Source: JAVBNW01 sp031551255 | GTDB taxonomy: Bacteria > Bacillota > Clostridia > Christensenellales > UBA1750 | Assembly (NCBI GenBank): GCA_031551255.1 | Contig: JAVBNW010000095.1 | Span: 1-37,280, forward strand | Direction of reading: 5' to 3' | DNA: 37,280 bases | In this document: one piece after another, positions 15,841-24,454 of the stretch | Numbering within the stretch: the stretch's first letter is position 1 | How the letters are laid out: each line of letters begins with the position of its first letter | The notes under the pieces: generated by a model | Seen by the model: only the letters and a program-made list of their open reading frames with translations | Told to the model about the DNA's origin: nothing | The model's database searches: none | Translations under genes and position numbers: made by a program

Positions 15841-15931
15841 TCGTTTCCCTCGATCCTTAGGGGTATTTCGCGGGGAATAAAGGCGGCGGCGCGGGCGTTC
15901 TACTACCGATGGTGCTAAAGCTTCCCTATGA

Positions 15932-15950
15932 ATACCATATATGGTATAAT
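15932..15950 (+). promoter_or_regulatory. Extended -10 promoter of smc with overlapping palindrome
   Basis: TGG-TATAAT (-10 at 15945-15950) is overlapped by the perfect 16-bp palindrome ATACCATATATGGTAT (15932-15947). A protein bound here would block the polymerase. No good -35 is visible, which fits an extended -10 promoter. Confidence 0.55.
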
Positions 15951-15963
15951 CTTTAAGTTGATG

Positions 15964-16026
15964 AGCCGGCCTGATGAGAGCGATTCAAACCCGGTTTGCA
16001 TGGTGCGGGGCCTTCCCGCGCCGGCT
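15964..16026 (+). other. Structured smc leader
   Basis: The transcript from the smc promoter has a leader of about 120 bases. An outer 7-bp stem AGCCGGC/GCCGGCT (15964-15970, 16020-16026) encloses two hairpins: CAAAC/GTTTG (15986-15998) and GCGGG/CCCGC (16005-16019). No known riboswitch class is recognised. Confidence 0.4.
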
Positions 16027-16079
16027 ATTTCGGGTAAGCCGGATGGTTCTGTTGGGCTGTATACGAAAGAGGTCTTTCT

Positions 16080-19000
16080 TTGTATCTGAAGAAGCTGGAA
16101 ATTTACGGATTTAAATCCTTCGCCGACCGCATGGAAATGACGTTCGGCCAGGGGATCACCGGGGTTGTCGGGCCGAACGGTTGCGGCAAATCCAACATAG
16201 GCGACGCGGTGCGCTGGGTGCTCGGCGAGCAAAACGCCCGGGTGCTGCGCGGCGGCCGCATGGAGGACATCATTTTCGGCGGAACCGAAAAACGCAAGGC
16301 GCTGGCCTATTGCGAGGTGTCGCTGACTTTTGATAACGCCAAGGGCCAGCTGCCGCTGGCGTTTAGCGAGATCATGGTGACAAGGCGCGTGTACCGCAGC
16401 GGCGAGAGCGAGTATTTCCTCAATAAGGCCGCGTGCCGTTTGAAGGATATTACCGATCTCTTCCGCGACACAGGCATCGGCAAGGAAGGCTATTCGCTAA
16501 TCGGCCAGGGTCGGATCGACGAGATTCTGTCCGTGCGCTCGGAGGACAGGCGCAACGTATTCGAAGAGGCGGCGGGCATTTCCAAGTATAAAGCCCGTAA
16601 AGAAGAGGCCGAGCGCCGCGTCGAGCATACGGAGCAAAACCTTGACAGGGTGGGGGATATTCTAGACGAGCTCGAATCCCAGCTCGAGCCGCTGGCGGCC
16701 CAGGCAGAGACTGCGAGGCGGTATGTAGCGCTGTCGCAAGAGCTGCGCACGCTGGAGCTGAGCGACTTTATCCATAAGCATGATCGCGCGAAGGAACGCA
16801 TCGCCGCGTTCGACCTGCAGCGCGAGCAGCTCGAGGCGCAGGTGCGTAAGACCGCCACCCTCGAGGGAGAACTGCGCGCGCAAATCGACGATGTGCAGGA
16901 CGCGATCGCCTCGATGGAGGGGGAAATTTCCGCCGGACGCGAGCGCGAGCTTGCGCTTACGCGCGAGGCGGAGGCGGGCGAGGGCGCGCTGAACCTTCGT
17001 AGGCAGCGCCAAGAGCAGTTTACGCGCGATCGGGAGCGGCTTGCGGGCGAGGATGCCCAGGCCAAGCGCGCGCTCGCGACGCTTATAGAGCAGGATGAAG
17101 GCGTGCCGGCGCAAAACGCTACGCATTTGGACGAGCAAAGAGAGAAGATCGCGGCCTTGGAGCGGCAGGCAGGCGAGGATGCCGCTTCGCTCGCCGCGCG
17201 CGAGGAAGAGCTCGAGGCGCTCAAGGCGCAGTTGATCGAAGGTATGAACCGCATGAGCGACGTGCAGGCGGCAAAGGCCCGCCTATTGGCCACGCGGGAA
17301 GGGCTTGCCGCCCGCCTTGAGGCGCTTGCGGGATCGGGCGCGGATGTGGAGCGCCTGCGCGACGAGGCCGCGGCCGCGGCGCAGGGGGCGGCTGAAAATT
17401 ACGAACAGGCGCGTGCCGCGTTGGAGGATTTGCGCGCGCAGGCCGGGCATACGCGCGAGCGCGCGGAGGCGGCCGCCAAGGGGCGGGACGATGCGGCACA
17501 GCTGCTTGCCCGCACGCAGGGAGCGCTCAGAGAGGCGAACTCCCGGCTGAAGATGCTCGAGCAGATGGAGCGCGACTACGAGGGCTACAACAACAGCGTG
17601 CGCGAGGTGATGCGCGCGGCGCGGGGCGATGCGGGCGTTCTTGGCGTGGTTGCGGAGGTGCTTTCCGTGCCCAAGGAATACGAGCGCGCGGTCGATATGG
17701 CGCTGGGCGGCCAGCTCCAACACATCGTGTGCCAAACGCAGGAGGACGCCAAGCGCCATATCGACCGGCTGCGCCAAAACCGTGCGGGGCGCGCGACCTT
17801 TTTGCCGCTGGATGCCGTGCGCGGAAGAACTTTGAACCGGGAGGAGCGCGAATGCCTCGCCATGCCCGGTTGCCTTGGGCTTGCGAGCGAACTGGTGAGC
17901 TTTGACGAACGGTTTCGCCCCGTCGCCGAAAATCTGCTGGGGCGTACCGTCATCGCACAGGATTTGACTACGGGCATCGCCATCATGCGCAGGGCGCGGC
18001 ACGCGTTTCGCCTGGTAACCCTCGAGGGCGACGTGATGCATTCTGGCGGCTCGATGACGGGCGGTTCCGTGCAATCCCGGGTGACGAGTCTTCTCTCCAG
18101 AGAGCGGGAAATCGGCGAGTACCGCTCGGCGGTCGCCCGGCTGGGCGAGCGGGAGGGCGAGGCGGCCGGCCGCGTGGCGGAATTGGAAGGACAGCTCGAC
18201 GGAGCGCGTTCCGAGCTCATCGCCCTGCAGGACGGCGCGCACGAGAGGGAAATTGCGCTGGAGCGCGAGCAATCCCATCGCGAGCATGCGCTAAGGCTAC
18301 TTGACGAGCGCACGCAGGCACGGGATAAATTTTTGCTGGAGCGCGAGCAGATCGAAGCGACGCTTTGCGAAATTGGAGAGGAACTGGGCGAGATGGAGCG
18401 CCTTGCCGGCGGCGAGGAGCAGACCGCACAAGGGGCGCAGGCGGGCGCTTCGCGGCTGTCGGGCGAGGTTGCCGCCGCGCGCGCCGCACTGGACGAGTTG
18501 CGCGAGGAGATTTCGGAGCACAAAGTGCACCTTGCCGCCGCCGAACGCGAACACGAGGCGGCTGCGCGGGATCGCACGCGCCGCGAACATGAGCGCGAGA
18601 TGCTGACGGGGCAGATGGACAAGCGTAGAGAGGAAAACGAGGCGTTTGAGGCGCAAGCCGCTGAGAATCTAGCGGCGATGGAGCGGGAACAGGAAAAGCT
18701 TGCCTTGGCGCGCGACGCGCTCGAGGCGGAGCGCGCCGCCAACCGCGCACAGGAGATTCGGCGCACCGCGCGTCAGCAGGCGCTGCGCGAGTTGCTCGAA
18801 AAGCGCGAGGAGGCGCAAAAGGAGCAGGCTGAGCTGACCGATAAAGGGCATAGGGCGGAGGTTGCGCAGTCCAGGCTTAAGGCGGATTTGGAAAACCTGA
18901 TCGCGCGCATTTGGGATGCATACGAGCTTTCGTATGCGGGCGCGCTCGCCTATGCAGGCGAGGAATACGATGCCGCGCAATCCGGTTCGCGCATCGAGGC

Positions 19001-19643
19001 CATCCGGCGCGAAGTGCGCGCGATGGGCTCGGTGAATACCGGCGCGATCGAAGACTACCGCCAAACCCGCGAGCGGTTCGAGTCGCTCAGCGCACAAAGG
19101 GATGATCTGGGCCGCGCGCGCGACGATCTTTTAGGCATCATCGCAGATCTTACGCGCCGGATGGAGAAGCAATTCACCGAGCAATTCGCGGTGCTCAACG
19201 CAAACTTTTCTCAAACGTTCCGCCAGCTCTTCGGCGGGGGACGCGCGGAGCTTCGCCTGGCGGATGAAAAGAACCCGCTTACCTGCGGCATCGATATCGT
19301 AGCCCAGCCTCCGGGCAAAAAGCTTCAGCTTTTATCGCTGCTTTCCGGCGGCGAGCGGGCGCTGACCGCCATCGCCATCCTGTTTGCGATGCTCAGAGCG
19401 AAGCCCACGCCATTTTGCATTTTAGATGAAATCGAGGCGGCGCTGGACGAGAACAACATCGCCAACTTCGCGACGTTTCTCGCGGATTATGCGCGCTCCA
19501 CACAGTTTATCGTTGTGACGCACCGCAAGGGCACGATGGAGCGCTGCGATGCGCTGTACGGCGTTGCGATGCAGGAGAAGGGGATTTCCAGCATGGTTTC
19601 CGTAGAGCTTTCCGGCGTTGAGCGCCTGCAAAACATCGGTTAG
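16080..19643 (+). CDS. smc: Chromosome segregation protein SMC
   Basis: Core ATPase of the bacterial condensin, 1187 residues, standard length. The N-terminal head has YLKKLEIYGFKSFADR and Walker A GPNGCGKSN. Long coiled coils follow to about 500, then a hinge around residues 510-650 (GVVAEVLSVPKEYERAVDMAL), the returning coil, and the C-terminal head with signature LSGGERALTA and Walker B FCILDEIEAALDE. The start is TTG with GAGG at 16069-16072; the family begins with this residue. ScpA and ScpB would be encoded elsewhere. It is followed 11 bases later by ftsY, a common Firmicutes arrangement; rnc is not upstream here. Confidence 0.98.
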   Translation: MYLKKLEIYGFKSFADRMEMTFGQGITGVVGPNGCGKSNIGDAVRWVLGEQNARVLRGGRMEDIIFGGTEKRKALAYCEVSLTFDNAKGQLPLAFSEIMVTRRVYRSGESEYFLNKAACRLKDITDLFRDTGIGKEGYSLIGQGRIDEILSVRSEDRRNVFEEAAGISKYKARKEEAERRVEHTEQNLDRVGDILDELESQLEPLAAQAETARRYVALSQELRTLELSDFIHKHDRAKERIAAFDLQREQLEAQVRKTATLEGELRAQIDDVQDAIASMEGEISAGRERELALTREAEAGEGALNLRRQRQEQFTRDRERLAGEDAQAKRALATLIEQDEGVPAQNATHLDEQREKIAALERQAGEDAASLAAREEELEALKAQLIEGMNRMSDVQAAKARLLATREGLAARLEALAGSGADVERLRDEAAAAAQGAAENYEQARAALEDLRAQAGHTRERAEAAAKGRDDAAQLLARTQGALREANSRLKMLEQMERDYEGYNNSVREVMRAARGDAGVLGVVAEVLSVPKEYERAVDMALGGQLQHIVCQTQEDAKRHIDRLRQNRAGRATFLPLDAVRGRTLNREERECLAMPGCLGLASELVSFDERFRPVAENLLGRTVIAQDLTTGIAIMRRARHAFRLVTLEGDVMHSGGSMTGGSVQSRVTSLLSREREIGEYRSAVARLGEREGEAAGRVAELEGQLDGARSELIALQDGAHEREIALEREQSHREHALRLLDERTQARDKFLLEREQIEATLCEIGEELGEMERLAGGEEQTAQGAQAGASRLSGEVAAARAALDELREEISEHKVHLAAAEREHEAAARDRTRREHEREMLTGQMDKRREENEAFEAQAAENLAAMEREQEKLALARDALEAERAANRAQEIRRTARQQALRELLEKREEAQKEQAELTDKGHRAEVAQSRLKADLENLIARIWDAYELSYAGALAYAGEEYDAAQSGSRIEAIRREVRAMGSVNTGAIEDYRQTRERFESLSAQRDDLGRARDDLLGIIADLTRRMEKQFTEQFAVLNANFSQTFRQLFGGGRAELRLADEKNPLTCGIDIVAQPPGKKLQLLSLLSGGERALTAIAILFAMLRAKPTPFCILDEIEAALDENNIANFATFLADYARSTQFIVVTHRKGTMERCDALYGVAMQEKGISSMVSVELSGVERLQNIG

Positions 19644-19654
19644 GGGATAGGTTT

Positions 19655-20569
19655 ATGGAGGATAAACAGAACAAAGGCGGTTTCTTTTCTCGCCTGCGCG
19701 AGGGCATGGCCAAGACGCGAGACAGGATTTCCGACGTGTTCACCGGCGTCCTGTCCGGAGGAGAGATCGACGACGACTTTTACGACGAACTCGAAGCGGC
19801 GATGATCTCGGCGGATATGGGCGCGCGCACAGCCGCATCTGTGGTGGAGGATCTCAGGGCCCAGGTTCGGGAGAAAAAGCTGCGCTCGGCCGCGGATGTA
19901 AGGGCACGCCTAAAAGAAGAGCTTGCCGCGCGCATGAGCGGCGAGGCGTTTTCGGTGGCGAGCCCGTGCGTGCTGCTGATCGTGGGGGTCAACGGCGTGG
20001 GCAAGACGACCTCCATCGGCAAGCTCGCAGATTATTACAAGGGGCAGGGGCTCAGCGTGTTGATCGCCGCAGCCGATACGTTCAGGGCCGCGGCGGCCGA
20101 GCAACTCGCGGTGTGGGCACAGCGGGCGGGCGCGCCGCTCATCCGCCACGAGGAGGGTTCCGACCCTGCCGCCGTGGTGTTCGATGCGATTGCTTCCGGC
20201 AAGGCGCGCAAGGTCGACCTGATCATCGTGGATACCGCGGGCCGCCTGCACAACAAGGCGCATTTGATGGAAGAGCTGAAAAAGATCCGCCGCGTTATTG
20301 AGCGCGAGCATCCGGACGCTCAAGTGAAGACGTTGCTCGTGATGGATGCGACGACCGGGCAAAACGGCCTGAACCAGGCGGAGGTGTTTGCCGGTTCCGT
20401 GGGGCTTGACGGCATTATTCTCACGAAGCTTGACGGAACCGCCAAGGGCGGGGTTGCGGTTGCGGTGCGCGAATCGCTCGGCCTGCCGGTGGCGTTCGTC
20501 GGCGTGGGCGAGGGCATCGACGACATGCAGCCCTTTGACGCGCAGGCCTATATAGACGCGATCATTTAA
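19655..20569 (+). CDS. ftsY: Signal recognition particle receptor FtsY
   Basis: Membrane-associated SRP receptor GTPase of 304 residues. It docks ribosome-Ffh complexes at the translocon. The N-terminal acidic domain is short (about 20 residues, basic rather than acidic). The NG domain has GVNGVGKTTS (G1), AADTFRAAAAEQL, DTAGRLH (G3) and TKLDGTAKGG (G4 region). AGGGGATAGG-like sequence sits just before the ATG. Cotranscription with smc is likely. Confidence 0.97.
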   Translation: MEDKQNKGGFFSRLREGMAKTRDRISDVFTGVLSGGEIDDDFYDELEAAMISADMGARTAASVVEDLRAQVREKKLRSAADVRARLKEELAARMSGEAFSVASPCVLLIVGVNGVGKTTSIGKLADYYKGQGLSVLIAAADTFRAAAAEQLAVWAQRAGAPLIRHEEGSDPAAVVFDAIASGKARKVDLIIVDTAGRLHNKAHLMEELKKIRRVIEREHPDAQVKTLLVMDATTGQNGLNQAEVFAGSVGLDGIILTKLDGTAKGGVAVAVRESLGLPVAFVGVGEGIDDMQPFDAQAYIDAII

Positions 20570-20642
20570 CGGCGCGCTTCGGCTGCCGACGCTTTTGAAG
20601 GTGTGTACATTCCTCGTACTTCTTTTTTTAAGCGCTGTGTGC

Positions 20643-20648
20643 TATGAT
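20643..20648 (+). promoter_or_regulatory. Possible -10 element of the M20 hydrolase gene
   Basis: TATGAT at 20643-20648, 37 bases before the start codon; the -35 is poor (CTTCTT around 20619). Confidence 0.35.
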
Positions 20649-20684
20649 ATTCTGTAGACAATAATCGGCAGGCGGTGACCGACC

Positions 20685-21839
20685 ATGCACATCCATCCTA
20701 TGGCCGAACGGCTCCTGCCGCGCGTCGCCGCATGGCGCCGCGCGTTGCACCGCATTCCAGAAGAGGGCCTTCAAGAACATAAGACGCATGCGTATCTCAT
20801 GCGGGCGCTGCGCGCCATGCGCCCCGATTCTCTCGCGGCCATCGCGGACACGGGCATACGCTGTGTGTTCCGCGGAAGCGGCGCAGAGCGCACGCTGGCG
20901 TTTCGGGCGGATATCGACGCATTGAAGGTAGCCGAGCAAACCGGGCTGCCGTTTGCTTCCCAGCACGAGGGCATGATGCACGCGTGCGGCCACGATGGGC
21001 ACATGGCTGCTCTGCTGGGGCTCGGCGCGTGCGCGGCGGCCCTGCGCGATGTGGGCAGGCTCAAGGGAAACGTAGTGCTGCTGTTTCAGCCCGCGGAGGA
21101 GAGCTCGGGAGGCGCGGCGCGCATGATAGCCGAGGGCGCGCTTTTCGATCCGCACGTGGACGAGATCTACGGCCTGCATCTGTATCCGGGGGTGGAGCTG
21201 GGCGAGGTCAGCTGCTGCGCCGGGCCGATGATGGCAAGCGATTATGAATTCGACATCGAAGTGACGGGCAAGGGAGCGCACGCGGCGATGCCGCAAAAGG
21301 GCGATAATGCCTTGGACGCCGCGAACGCGCTGTATGCGCGCCTTAAAGCGCTGCCGCAACTGTGCGATCCTACGGAACTTGCTTTGTTTAACATCGGCCG
21401 GATGGAGGGCGGCGAACAGCGCAACGTCGTGCCCAAGGACGCGGCGCTCGAGTGCGTGCTGCGCACCTATTCTTCCGATGCCCTGTGCGACTTGCGCGAT
21501 AGAATCCGCCTGACGATCGAGGGCGTCGCGCGCGCGTACAACGTCGTGATTTCTCTAAAAGACAGAGTGTTCTATCCCGCGGTCGTAAACCCCGAGGATA
21601 TGGCCGAGCGTCTGGGCCGCCAACTCGGCGGCATCGTAGCGCAAAAACCGCTCTTAATCGCTGAGGACTTTTCGTTCTACCAGCGCGAGCGGCCGGGACT
21701 GTACTTCTTTGTGGGAACCGGCGAGGAGGGAAAGCGCGAGGGGCTGCACTCCGATGCGTTCGATTTTTCCGACGCGGCGCTTGGGTATGCGCTCAGCGCG
21801 CATCTGGCCGTATTATTTGATCGCGGCGGCATACGCTAA
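20685..21839 (+). CDS. M20-family amidohydrolase (hippuricase/N-acyl amino acid hydrolase)
   Basis: Metallopeptidase of 384 residues that removes acyl groups from N-acyl amino acids or related amides. Metal ligands are visible: RADIDAL, HACGHDGH, PAEESSGGA with the catalytic Glu pair, GLHLYP, and a C-terminal AEDFSFY with H in EGLHSD. A lid domain lies between (ASDYEFDIEVTGKGAHAAMPQKG). The length is normal. The precise substrate cannot be told. It ends in front of a strong terminator. Confidence 0.93.
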   Translation: MHIHPMAERLLPRVAAWRRALHRIPEEGLQEHKTHAYLMRALRAMRPDSLAAIADTGIRCVFRGSGAERTLAFRADIDALKVAEQTGLPFASQHEGMMHACGHDGHMAALLGLGACAAALRDVGRLKGNVVLLFQPAEESSGGAARMIAEGALFDPHVDEIYGLHLYPGVELGEVSCCAGPMMASDYEFDIEVTGKGAHAAMPQKGDNALDAANALYARLKALPQLCDPTELALFNIGRMEGGEQRNVVPKDAALECVLRTYSSDALCDLRDRIRLTIEGVARAYNVVISLKDRVFYPAVVNPEDMAERLGRQLGGIVAQKPLLIAEDFSFYQRERPGLYFFVGTGEEGKREGLHSDAFDFSDAALGYALSAHLAVLFDRGGIR

Positions 21840-21920
21840 CGGATGTAGCGCGCCTGTGCAGTCGTTCTTTGGAGCATGATGCGGCGATTGTCGCAAGTGC
21901 AAAAACTATGCAGCATTCTC

Positions 21921-21943
21921 GGGGCCGGATGCCGGCCCCTTTT
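21921..21943 (+). terminator. Rho-independent terminator
   Basis: GGGGCCGG/CCGGCCCC (21921-21928, 21932-21939) with loop ATG, followed by TTTTA. Confidence 0.85.
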
Positions 21944-21963
21944 ACGAAAGGCGGAATCGCGCG

Positions 21964-22839
21964 ATGATGGGTAATTTCTTCAACCGCATGTACAACGGCA
22001 AAAACCGCAGCGATTTTACCCCGGATCAGCTGCCCAAGAACCGCTTTGCGCTGTTTTTCGACATGCTCAAAACGCGGTTGCTCAAGTTGATTCAGGTAAA
22101 CCTTATGTTCTTGGTGTTCATGCTGCCGCTCTTATATTTCATCGTCAACTATTTTATCGGTATGCTCATGAACCCCGAAGAGGCGCTGGCGATGATCACG
22201 CCCACGCTGCTGTTTTGCATCCCCTGCCTGGGGGTTGCGGGCATCGGACTTACGGGCATGACGTACATCACGCGCAACTGGGCCAGAGACGAGCACGCGT
22301 GGGTGTGGTCCGACTTTATCGATACCATGAAGCAAAATTGGAAGCAGGGGCTGATCGCCGGGTTGGTCGACGGCGCTCTTTTGGCGCTGATATCCTACGC
22401 GGGGCTATTCTACGCGGTAAATTCTACGCCCGGCTCGCCGACCTATATGCTCAACTATGTGCTCGGCTGGCTGATGGTTGTGTTTTTGCTGGTGCTGGCA
22501 ATGGTGAACATATACCTGTGGCCGATGATCATTACATACGACCTCAAGCTGCGCCAGCACTTTCGCAATGCGCTCATTCTGGCGGTGGGCCGCCTCCCTT
22601 GGTCGCTTTTGTTTCTCGTGATCACGCTCATTCCTATCGCCGCCATGCTCGTTTTTATGGATGTGATGATGATGCCGATGGTGCTGTACTACCTGCTGAT
22701 CGGCTTTGCGCTCACGTCTTTTATCAACGTTTCCTATACCAACTCCGCGTTCGACCGCTTTATCAACCCCAACATCGAAGGCGCTCCGGTAAACCAGGGC
22801 CTTCGGGAGGCGGATGAGGAGGACATCGACGACCTGTAA
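21964..22839 (+). CDS. DUF624-like (YesL-type) integral membrane protein
   Basis: Membrane protein of 291 residues with six helices. The N-terminal loop (RFALFFDMLKTRLLKLIQVNLMF), the helix pair GVAGIGLTGMTYITRNWARDEHAWVWSDF and the following amphipathic segment match DUF624 proteins, whose function is unknown; some sit beside sugar transporters. The start has GGCGG at 21951-21955. The C-terminus is acidic (EADEEDIDDL). Confidence 0.8.
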   Translation: MMGNFFNRMYNGKNRSDFTPDQLPKNRFALFFDMLKTRLLKLIQVNLMFLVFMLPLLYFIVNYFIGMLMNPEEALAMITPTLLFCIPCLGVAGIGLTGMTYITRNWARDEHAWVWSDFIDTMKQNWKQGLIAGLVDGALLALISYAGLFYAVNSTPGSPTYMLNYVLGWLMVVFLLVLAMVNIYLWPMIITYDLKLRQHFRNALILAVGRLPWSLLFLVITLIPIAAMLVFMDVMMMPMVLYYLLIGFALTSFINVSYTNSAFDRFINPNIEGAPVNQGLREADEEDIDDL

Positions 22840-22890
22840 GTCTCGCATGAAACGCCCTCTTTGGCGCAGACTAGCGCGGGAGGGATGTAT

Positions 22891-23079
22891 ATGTCGCAAA
22901 AAGTGAAACTGCCCGGCCCCATGAAGCCGGACGAACGCATGAAGTACGAGGTGGCCGAAGAGCTCGGCCTGCTTGGGCGGGTTCTCGACGTGGGCTGGGG
23001 AGGGCTTACCACCGTGGAAACCGGCCGCATTGGGGGCCTTGTGCGGGCAAAGAAAAAGGCGATGGCGCAGGCGAAATAG
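22891..23079 (+). CDS. Small acid-soluble spore protein, alpha/beta-type
   Basis: DNA-binding spore protein of 62 residues, which would coat DNA in the dormant spore and protect it. The conserved blocks are MKYEVAEELGLL and a divergent form of the Gly-rich motif, GWGGLTTVETGRIGGLV. The basic tail ends in KKKAMAQAK. ATG 22891 has GGGAGGG at 22878-22884 with a 6-base spacer; the earlier ATG 22885 is too close. No sigma-G promoter is clear to me. It is direct evidence that the host sporulates. Confidence 0.85.
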   Translation: MSQKVKLPGPMKPDERMKYEVAEELGLLGRVLDVGWGGLTTVETGRIGGLVRAKKKAMAQAK

Positions 23080-23084
23080 CTTCG

Positions 23085-23113
23085 CTCCGCGCGGTGGCCT
23101 TCGCGCGGGGAGG
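23085..23113 (+). other. Hairpin covering the ribosome site of the methyltransferase gene
   Basis: CTCCGCGCG (23085-23093) can pair with CGCGCGG-GGAG (23102-23112), which includes the GGGGAGG used by the next gene. It has no T-run, so it is not an obvious terminator. It may lower or couple translation. Confidence 0.35.
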
Positions 23114-23121
23114 AATCAAAC

Positions 23122-23892
23122 GTGCCCGGCTTAGGAAGTTTGCCCTACAGCGGGTTTGCCGCGGCATACGACCGCCTGATGGCGGATGTCGACTACGGCG
23201 CGTGGTATCGTCATTACCGCGCGCTGCTTTTGCGCGCAGGCGTGGACAAGCCCCGCCATGTGGCCGATGTATGCTGCGGCACCGGCCGCATTTCCATAAG
23301 TTTCGCCAAAGATGGGATATCGGTGGTGGGGGCCGATATTTCGCCGGATATGCTCGCCGAGGCGCAGGAAAGCGCGCGGCGCGCGGGTGTGCGCGTGGCG
23401 TTTGTGCGTATGGACGCGGCGGCGCTTCAGTTGCCAAGGCCCGCCGATGCGATTGTATGCGCGTGCGACGGGGTAAACTACTTGGCCTCGCCAAAGCGCG
23501 CGCAGGCGTTTTTTGCGCGCGCCTATGCGTCTGTGCGCCCGGGCGGCGCGCTGGCGTTTGATGTCTCTACCGAGTATAAATTTGAAAACCAGCTCGACGG
23601 CAGGGCGTTTGGAGAAGATTTGGGCGATCTTAGCTATCTGTGGACGAACGAGTACGACCCCGCCTCCCGCCTGTGCCACATGCAGCTTACGCTGTTTTCG
23701 CGCGAGGCGGATGGCCGGTACCGTCGGGAGTTCGAAGAGCATACCCAGCGGGCGCACAGCGAGGAAGAACTGCTTGCATGGCTTATCGGCGCGGGCTTTT
23801 CCCGCGTGGAGTTTTTTTCCGAGACGACGCTTGCCCCCCGCGCCGAAGACGACGCGCGGCTGCACGTCCTCGCCGTGAAACAGCAAAAATAA
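23122..23892 (+). CDS. Class I SAM-dependent methyltransferase
   Basis: Cytoplasmic methyltransferase of 256 residues. SAM-binding motif I is VADVCCGTGRIS and the acidic loop is GADISPDMLAEA; motif IV region is ADAIVCACDGVNYL. The C-terminal half is the beta-rich part found in small-molecule methyltransferases of this group (Methyltransf_25-like). Substrate unknown. GTG start with GGGGAGG at 23107-23113. Confidence 0.88.
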   Translation: MPGLGSLPYSGFAAAYDRLMADVDYGAWYRHYRALLLRAGVDKPRHVADVCCGTGRISISFAKDGISVVGADISPDMLAEAQESARRAGVRVAFVRMDAAALQLPRPADAIVCACDGVNYLASPKRAQAFFARAYASVRPGGALAFDVSTEYKFENQLDGRAFGEDLGDLSYLWTNEYDPASRLCHMQLTLFSREADGRYRREFEEHTQRAHSEEELLAWLIGAGFSRVEFFSETTLAPRAEDDARLHVLAVKQQK

Positions 23893-23909
23893 GATAGGAG
23901 GAAGATCAA

Positions 23910-24452
23910 ATGATTTTTATCATCACTGCGAGCCCCAATGCCGATGGGTTGACCGCCGCCTGCGCCGATGCCGCGAAGCGCGGCGTGGAGGGCGCCGGAG
24001 GGAGCGTCGAGGTTGTGTCGCTCAACGCGCTGGGCATCCGCGGCTGCGAGGCGTGCGGCAACGGATGGGGAACGTGCAGGCCCGAGCATAGCTGCGTGAT
24101 CGAAGATGAGTTTATGCCGCTGAAGGCGAAGCTATTGGCGGCGGAAGGGGCTATTCTGGTTACGCCGGTATACTGGGGACAACCGGCCGAGAGGATGAAA
24201 TATTTCCTCGACCGCGCGCGCCGTTGCGAGGCGTCGCATAAAGAGAGTACCCTCAAGGGAAAGCCCATCGCGCTGGTAGCCGCCGCGGGCGGCAGTGGCA
24301 ATGGCACGGTAACTTGCCTGGCCGATATGGAGCTGTGGTGCCGTCATGTCGGCTCCGTACCCTTCGAGCGCATCGGGGTTTCGCGCTTTAACCGCGAGCA
24401 AGTGCTGGCGGTCATCGAAAAGGCTGCCGAGCGGCTCGAAAAGGGGCAATAG
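23910..24452 (+). CDS. Flavodoxin-like NAD(P)H-dependent FMN reductase
   Basis: Protein of 180 residues of the NADPH-dependent FMN reductase / iron-sulfur flavoprotein fold. The FMN phosphate loop is TASPNADGLTA. The segment GCEACGNGWGTCRPEHSC has a Cys cluster like that of flavoproteins carrying a metal or Fe-S site, but the spacing is short. VTPVYWGQPAERMKYFLDR is the flavin-binding loop. The redox partner is unknown. Spaced 2 bases from hslO, so coexpression under oxidative stress is plausible. Confidence 0.87.
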   Translation: MIFIITASPNADGLTAACADAAKRGVEGAGGSVEVVSLNALGIRGCEACGNGWGTCRPEHSCVIEDEFMPLKAKLLAAEGAILVTPVYWGQPAERMKYFLDRARRCEASHKESTLKGKPIALVAAAGGSGNGTVTCLADMELWCRHVGSVPFERIGVSRFNREQVLAVIEKAAERLEKGQ

Positions 24453-24454
24453 AG

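Noticed and set aside
15971..16026. Hammerhead ribozyme suggested by CTGATGAG
   Set aside because: The GAAA strand and the cleavage triplet are missing and the stems do not match the three-helix order.
15964..16026. tRNA on the minus strand (GTTTGAATC resembles a T loop)
   Set aside because: The span between the closing stems is 63 bases, the T loop lacks TTC, and no anticodon arm can be drawn.
17585..18766. Long minus-strand ORF of 393 codons within smc
   Set aside because: It is the GC-driven shadow of the smc coiled coil; it is Ser/Arg-rich and lacks a ribosome site.
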